Below, one piece after another: positions 32,098 to 33,527 of a stretch of DNA of 33,527 bases; the stretch's first letter is position 1, and every line of letters starts with the position of its first letter. The DNA is taken from the NCBI GenBank assembly GCA_041660045.1, contig JBAZXA010000017.1:1-33527 (forward strand), given 5' to 3'. The notes under the pieces were generated by a model. The model was given only the letters and a program-made list of their open reading frames with translations, did no database searches and had not been told where the DNA came from. The position numbers were made by a program, and so were the translations under genes. The DNA comes from WM-3-3 sp041660045. Its GTDB lineage: Bacteria > Pseudomonadota > Gammaproteobacteria > Methylococcales > Methylomonadaceae.

Positions 32098-33294
32098 TTG
32101 CAAGCGGATGTCTTAGAACAATTTCTTAGAGGGGCTGATGAAGTTTTAGTTGAGCAGGAGCTGGTAAAAAAATTGGCGGAAAATCGGCCATTGCGGATTA
32201 AGGCGGGCTTTGACCCGACAGCGCCTGACTTGCATTTGGGGCATACCGTTTTAATCAATAAGCTTAAGCGGCTTCAGGATCTAGGCCATGAAATTTTATT
32301 TTTGATTGGTGACTTTACCGGAATGATCGGGGATCCTACCGGGAAAAATGTGACACGTAAGCCTTTAACTAAAGTTGAGGTGGCTGAAAACGCAAAAACA
32401 TATCAAGCCCAAATATTTAAGATACTTGACCCAGACAAAACCGAGATCCTGTTTAATTCTACTTGGATGAATGCCATGTCGTCCGCTGACTTAATTCAAC
32501 TGGCCGCTAAACATACGGTTGCCCGGATGTTGGAGCGGGATGATTTTAACAAGCGTTATAAGGGTGGGCAGCCTATCGCCATCCACGAGTTTATCTATCC
32601 GTTAATACAGGGATATGATTCAGTGGCCTTAAAGGCAGATGTTGAACTGGGTGGAACGGATCAAAAATTCAACTTACTAGTCGGCAGGCAGCTGCAGGAG
32701 GCTTTTGGGCAAAAACCTCAAGTCGTGATTACCATGCCGATACTGGAAGGGTTGGACGGCGTGCAAAAAATGTCAAAGTCACTCAATAACTATATCGGCA
32801 TAGCGGATACGCCGGATGATATGTTCGGAAAAATCATGTCGGTATCGGACACCTTAATGTGGCGTTATTATGAATTATTAAGTTTTACTGCCATGGCGGA
32901 GATTAGGCAATGGCAAGCCAATTGCCAGCAAGGCGAAAACCCTAAAAATTACAAAGTTAAACTTGCGCAAGAATTAGTGGCAAGGTTCCATAGCCAAGAA
33001 GCGGCTAACAAAGCTTTGGAAAGTTTTGAAGCCCGATTTCAAAAAGGCGTGCTGCCGGATGAAATAGAGGAAATTAGCTTGGTTTGCGAAAGCGAGGCCT
33101 ATCCGATTGCAAATTTATTGAAAGATGCAGGGCTCACAGACAGTACATCTGAAGCTATAAGGATGATTAAGCAAGGCGCAGTAAAGCTTAATGGCGAAAA
33201 AGTGACAGACCCTAAAGTTGAAATCGAAAAAAACAGTGAGCATATCTACCAGGTAGGGAAGCGAAAAGTGGCGAGGATAAAAATAAGGTGTTGA
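32098..33294 (+). CDS. tyrS: Tyrosyl-tRNA synthetase
   Basis: A 398-aa class I synthetase charging tRNA-Tyr. HLGH (46-49) is the HIGH signature, KMSKS (224-228) the second one, and the C-terminal S4-like RNA-binding domain starts near 335 (ANLLKDAGLTDSTSEAIRMIKQGAVKLNG). Length and the PDLHLGHTVLINKLKRLQ block fit the TyrZ group, also the form found before an rRNA operon in Pseudomonas. The start is TTG 32098, preceded by GGAG with six bases between, and no ATG lies in frame nearby. Its TGA stop lies inside the -35 box of the first rRNA promoter. Confidence 0.95.
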   Translation: MQADVLEQFLRGADEVLVEQELVKKLAENRPLRIKAGFDPTAPDLHLGHTVLINKLKRLQDLGHEILFLIGDFTGMIGDPTGKNVTRKPLTKVEVAENAKTYQAQIFKILDPDKTEILFNSTWMNAMSSADLIQLAAKHTVARMLERDDFNKRYKGGQPIAIHEFIYPLIQGYDSVALKADVELGGTDQKFNLLVGRQLQEAFGQKPQVVITMPILEGLDGVQKMSKSLNNYIGIADTPDDMFGKIMSVSDTLMWRYYELLSFTAMAEIRQWQANCQQGENPKNYKVKLAQELVARFHSQEAANKALESFEARFQKGVLPDEIEEISLVCESEAYPIANLLKDAGLTDSTSEAIRMIKQGAVKLNGEKVTDPKVEIEKNSEHIYQVGKRKVARIKIRC

Positions 33295-33319
33295 CAGGGG
33301 CTGGTGAAGGCCGTATAGT
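33291..33319 (+). promoter_or_regulatory. rRNA operon promoter P1
   Basis: TTGACA (33291-33296, perfect -35), 17 nt and TATAGT (33314-33319). The -35 contains the stop codon of tyrS (33292-33294). A GC-rich discriminator (CGCG) follows the -10, as in stringently controlled rRNA promoters. Confidence 0.75.
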
Positions 33320-33385
33320 TCGCGTCCTTCCTGGGGTGGTGAGGTTATGCCATCGGCGGGGGGAAGGCGGGAAGAAAAAAAGATA

Positions 33386-33413
33386 TTGACAGTGCCGAAT
33401 AAAGCTGTAGAAT
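33386..33413 (+). promoter_or_regulatory. rRNA operon promoter P2
   Basis: A perfect TTGACA (33386-33391), 16 nt and TAGAAT (33408-33413). An A-rich stretch just upstream (33371-33383) may act as an UP element. It lies about 95 nt downstream of P1, the tandem arrangement usual for rRNA operons. Confidence 0.75.
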
Positions 33414-33426
33414 AGTTGGACTCGGC

Positions 33427-33527
33427 GGGGCTGAAGTTGAAGCCCCGGGCTCTTTAACAGGACGACCAAAATAATTTGTGTGGGTGCTTGCGGGTTTGGC
33501 CATTGGGCCGGACAAATGCCGGGCAGG
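33427..33527 (+). ncRNA. Leader of a 16S rRNA precursor (boxB, boxA), cut by window end
   Basis: GGGGCT/AGCCCC (33427-33432 and 33441-33446) makes a boxB-like hairpin, followed by boxA GCTCTTTAACA (33449-33459), the NusB/NusE-binding antitermination signal, and a TTTGTGTGGGTGCTTG string (33475-33490) closely matching the E. coli rrn leader after boxA. Mature 16S should begin shortly beyond the window edge; none of it is visible. Confidence 0.85.

Noticed and set aside
1..33527. CRISPR arrays, prophage, insertion sequences, tRNA genes
   Set aside because: No regularly spaced repeats, no transposase or integrase gene, no terminal inverted repeats and no cloverleaf with a CCA end were seen by eye; short or degenerate elements could be missed.

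Overview
The window looks like chromosomal DNA of a gammaproteobacterium. ErpA, Hda, Lhr, a 7Fe FdxA ferredoxin and the order argC / erpA / anmK / M23 peptidase / tyrS / rRNA operon all fit. That order matches what I recall of the Pseudomonas argC-to-tyrZ-rrn region. The linked Entner-Doudoroff genes and the overall gene set would suit a methanotroph-like (Methylococcales) lineage, but nothing here proves that.

Layout. (1) 1-2660 is an accessory islet. It holds the 3' end of a putative polymorphic toxin overlapping a PoNi-like (DUF1910/DUF1911) immunity gene, a truncated and frameshifted M23 peptidase relic, a broken small secreted-protein gene, and a VapBC-type pair whose antitoxin carries an in-frame TAG. 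(2) 2659-3586 is a 0.9-kb gap with two Zur-box-like palindromes. (3) 3587-7486 is a probable zinc-starvation operon: a ZnuD-like TonB receptor, a DUF1826 protein and a COG0523 (CobW-like) GTPase. (4) 7716-11951 encodes the large helicase Lhr. (5) 12016-17394 (minus strand) is zwf-edd-eda-gltA, a carbon module running from glucose 6-phosphate through the Entner-Doudoroff route to citrate synthase. (6) 17684-19605 (minus) encodes FdxA, a TPR protein, a CYTH phosphohydrolase and a CDGSH iron-sulfur protein. (7) 19794-21657 (plus) has sodB with a terminator, then an SDR and a DUF3455 protein. (8) 21645-24575 (minus) is a tight arsC-wrbA-DUF2069-hda-panE cluster. (9) 24647-26012 (plus) has ubiA and a GNAT acetyltransferase. 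(10) 26032-27858 (minus) has a quinone oxidoreductase and a sulfurtransferase. (11) 27953-33294 has argC and erpA (plus), anmK and an M23 endopeptidase (minus), then tyrS (plus). The window ends inside the leader of an rRNA operon: two sigma-70 promoters, a boxB-like hairpin and a boxA, just before 16S.

The most notable observation is in the zinc operon. The DUF1826 protein carries an HxD...H...(9)...R arrangement followed by a hydrophobic strand, which is the layout of Fe(II)/2-oxoglutarate oxygenases. This would give a testable biochemical hypothesis for an uncharacterised family placed beside a zinc receptor and a metal-chaperone GTPase. The second point of interest is the islet at 1-2660, where several independent gene-breaking lesions sit within about 1.5 kb beside an intact immunity gene and an intact PIN toxin.
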